DNA of 7,239 nt from an uncultured bacterium (GTDB lineage Bacteria; Desulfobacterota; Desulfovibrionia; Desulfovibrionales; Desulfovibrionaceae). This document shows, one piece after another, positions 6,185-7,239 of this stretch. Below the pieces are notes generated by a model. The model worked only from the letters and a program-made list of their open reading frames with translations. It had not been told where the DNA came from and did not search any database. The DNA is taken from assembly GCA_905215675.1 (NCBI GenBank), contig CAJMRA010000120.1, positions 1 through 7,239 on the forward strand. The letters are read 5' to 3'. Made by a program: the position numbers and the translations under genes. The first letter of the stretch is position 1. Every line of letters begins with the position of its first letter.

Positions 6185-6203
6185 AAACAATATAAGGATA
6201 CCC

Positions 6204-7142
6204 ATGATTCCCTACGGTTCTCTTGTCGTTTACAGAACGCCCAAGGGGCGCAGCTACGTCAAACGTCTGGAGGAAGGGCAGGACTGGCACAGCAACGACG
6301 GCGGCCTGTCCGCCGCCGACGTTCACGCCGCCCACTTCGGGGCCGTCGTGACGACCTCGCAGGGCATCCCCATCAGGGTGCAGGAGGCCACGCTCTACGA
6401 TCGACTGAAAAATCTCAAACGGCAGACGCAGGTCATCTATCCCAAGGATATCGCCTATATCTGCCTGAAGCTCGGCGCGGGCCCCGGCCGGACCATCATC
6501 GAGGCCGGCAGCGGTTCCGGCGGTCTGACCATGGGGCTGTCGTGGTTCTGCGGGCCCACGGGGCGCGTCGTGACGCATGAGGCCCGGGAGGAATTCCTCA
6601 AGCTGGCGCGGCGCAATCTCGACTGGGCCGGACTGGGCGAAAACGTGGAGCTGGTGCTGCGCGACATTGCCGACGGTTTTACCGTGACCGGCGCGGACGC
6701 GCTGTTCCTTGATGTGCGGACGCCGTGGGAATACCTTGATCACGCGCTGGCGGCCGTCCGTCCCGGGGCCATGCTGGGCTTTCTCGTGCCGACGGTGGAT
6801 CAGGTCTCGCGCCTGCTGCTCGGGCTGGAAAAGCGTCCCTTTGCCGAAGTGGAGGTCTGCGAGATTCTCGTCCGCGGCTGGAAGCCCGTGGCCGACAGGC
6901 TGCGCCCCGAGGATCGCATGACCGCGCATACGGGCTTTCTCATTTTCTGCCGCCAGCAGGACGACAGCGAAGTCTTTGAATCGCTCAAGCCCATGGGAAC
7001 CCGGGAACGCAAGCAGGAGGCCGCCCGTCAGGCCCGGCTCGAAGCGGCGGAAGACGCTGGCGCGCCCCCGGCTGAAGAACCGGAAAGCAGGGAGACGCCC
7101 CTCCACAGGTTGCTGTCCTTCATCAAGGGCGGCAGTCGGTAA
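6204..7142 (+). CDS. trmI: tRNA (adenine-58-N1)-methyltransferase, TrmI type
   Basis: A 312-residue class I SAM-dependent methyltransferase of the TrmI/Gcd14 family, which methylates N1 of adenosine 58 in the tRNA T-loop. The N-terminal part (1-75) is the small beta domain typical of TrmI. Then come QVIYPKDIAYIC (76-87), SAM motif I IIEAGSGSGGLT (98-109), the acidic Glu126 in VTHEAREEF that would bind the SAM ribose, NVELVLRDI (147-155), LFLDVRTPWEYL (167-178, usual DVPxPW) with Asp170, VPTVDQV (195-201), the conserved end strand RMTAHTGFLIF (238-248). Residues about 254-312 form an extra charged, Ala/Glu-rich tail ending TPLHRLLSFIKGGSR, longer than the catalytic core needs. Start supported by AAGGA five bases upstream. 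It lies 80 bases after mrcA on the same strand and may be co-transcribed. Rossmann methyltransferase certain; m1A58 specificity inferred from family. Confidence 0.88.
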   Translation: MIPYGSLVVYRTPKGRSYVKRLEEGQDWHSNDGGLSAADVHAAHFGAVVTTSQGIPIRVQEATLYDRLKNLKRQTQVIYPKDIAYICLKLGAGPGRTIIEAGSGSGGLTMGLSWFCGPTGRVVTHEAREEFLKLARRNLDWAGLGENVELVLRDIADGFTVTGADALFLDVRTPWEYLDHALAAVRPGAMLGFLVPTVDQVSRLLLGLEKRPFAEVEVCEILVRGWKPVADRLRPEDRMTAHTGFLIFCRQQDDSEVFESLKPMGTRERKQEAARQARLEAAEDAGAPPAEEPESRETPLHRLLSFIKGGSR

Positions 7143-7164
7143 ATGAGTTGAGGGTTGAGATTCA

Positions 7165-7183
7165 GGGGGAGGGGAACCCCCTC
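7165..7183 (+). repeat. GC-rich 19-base intergenic repeat, copy 2
   Basis: GGGGGAGGGGAACCCCCTC, 17 of 19 bases identical to the minus-strand reading of 888-906. It can fold as GAGGGG (7169-7174), loop AAC, CCCCTC (7178-7183). It begins 23 bases after the trmI stop, so it may mark the transcript end, but no T-tract follows. Confidence 0.5.
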
Positions 7184-7197
7184 TGCTCTGCTGTCGA

Positions 7198-7227
7198 TGC
7201 CCGTAGCTTCCTTCGTCGCAACGGGCA
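7198..7227 (+). other. 7-bp inverted repeat downstream of trmI
   Basis: TGCCCGT (7198-7204) pairs perfectly with ACGGGCA (7221-7227) across a 16-base loop. No T-tract follows before the window ends; another short palindrome, GGCCTGCGGCC, closes the window at 7229-7239. I see no gene in 7143-7239. Confidence 0.4.
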
Positions 7228-7239
7228 CGGCCTGCGGCC

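Noticed and set aside
3577..6186. An 869-codon open frame on the minus strand covering all of mrcA
   Set aside because: It is antisense to a gene with every PBP1A motif intact, and its product is rich in Gly/His/Arg/Ala with no recognisable domain. Long antisense frames are expected opposite GC-rich genes.
6147..7106. A 319-codon minus-strand open frame opposite trmI
   Set aside because: Antisense shadow; the plus strand carries the complete methyltransferase motifs.
1..7239. CRISPR array, tRNA or rRNA gene, or a dedicated defence or biosynthetic cluster
   Set aside because: No regularly spaced direct repeats, no tRNA cloverleaf or rRNA core sequence, and no linked set of unknown genes were found on either strand.

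Overview
The window reads as chromosome of a sulfate- or sulfite-reducing deltaproteobacterium, most likely Desulfovibrionaceae. The decisive marker is an intact dsrC (3222-3539) with the two C-terminal cysteines of dissimilatory sulfite metabolism. The host genes are GC-rich; the first ~880 bases are clearly more AT-rich and hold a mobile element. The assignment rests on gene content and composition, not on a database match.

Layout. 1-55: AT-rich flank of unclear origin. 56-879: a decayed 824-bp IS5-family (IS427-like) insertion sequence with perfect 13-bp terminal inverted repeats and a transposase broken by three in-frame stops plus a frame change. 880-964: intergenic, with a GC-rich repeat and a minus-strand terminator. 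965-2215 (minus): a 416-codon protein that aligns end to end with the LarC/DUF111 family (nickel-pincer cofactor synthesis) but lacks most of the family's signature residues. 2216-2367: divergent intergenic region. 2368-3030 (plus): a tandem CBS protein with a C-terminal ACT-like domain. 3031-3221: intergenic/leader DNA with a candidate extended -10 promoter and three consecutive hairpins ahead of dsrC. 3222-3539: dsrC, closed by a strong intrinsic terminator (3562-3597). 3673-6123: a complete class A penicillin-binding protein (PBP1A type). 6124-6203: short gap with a perfect 10-bp GC hairpin. 6204-7142: a TrmI-type tRNA m1A58 methyltransferase. 7143-7239: GC-rich tail with two hairpins and no gene recognised.

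How the genes relate. This looks like core chromosome with an IS scar at its left edge rather than one dedicated system. dsrC is set off by its own leader and terminator, as expected for an abundantly expressed stand-alone gene unlinked to dsrAB. mrcA and trmI are co-directional with no T-tract terminator between them and may be co-transcribed. The LarC-like and CBS-ACT genes are divergent and share a 152-bp intergenic region, so they could share regulation. The least ordinary items are the signature-less LarC homologue, the structured dsrC leader, and a 19-base repeat (17/19 identical) found in opposite orientation at both edges of the host segment.
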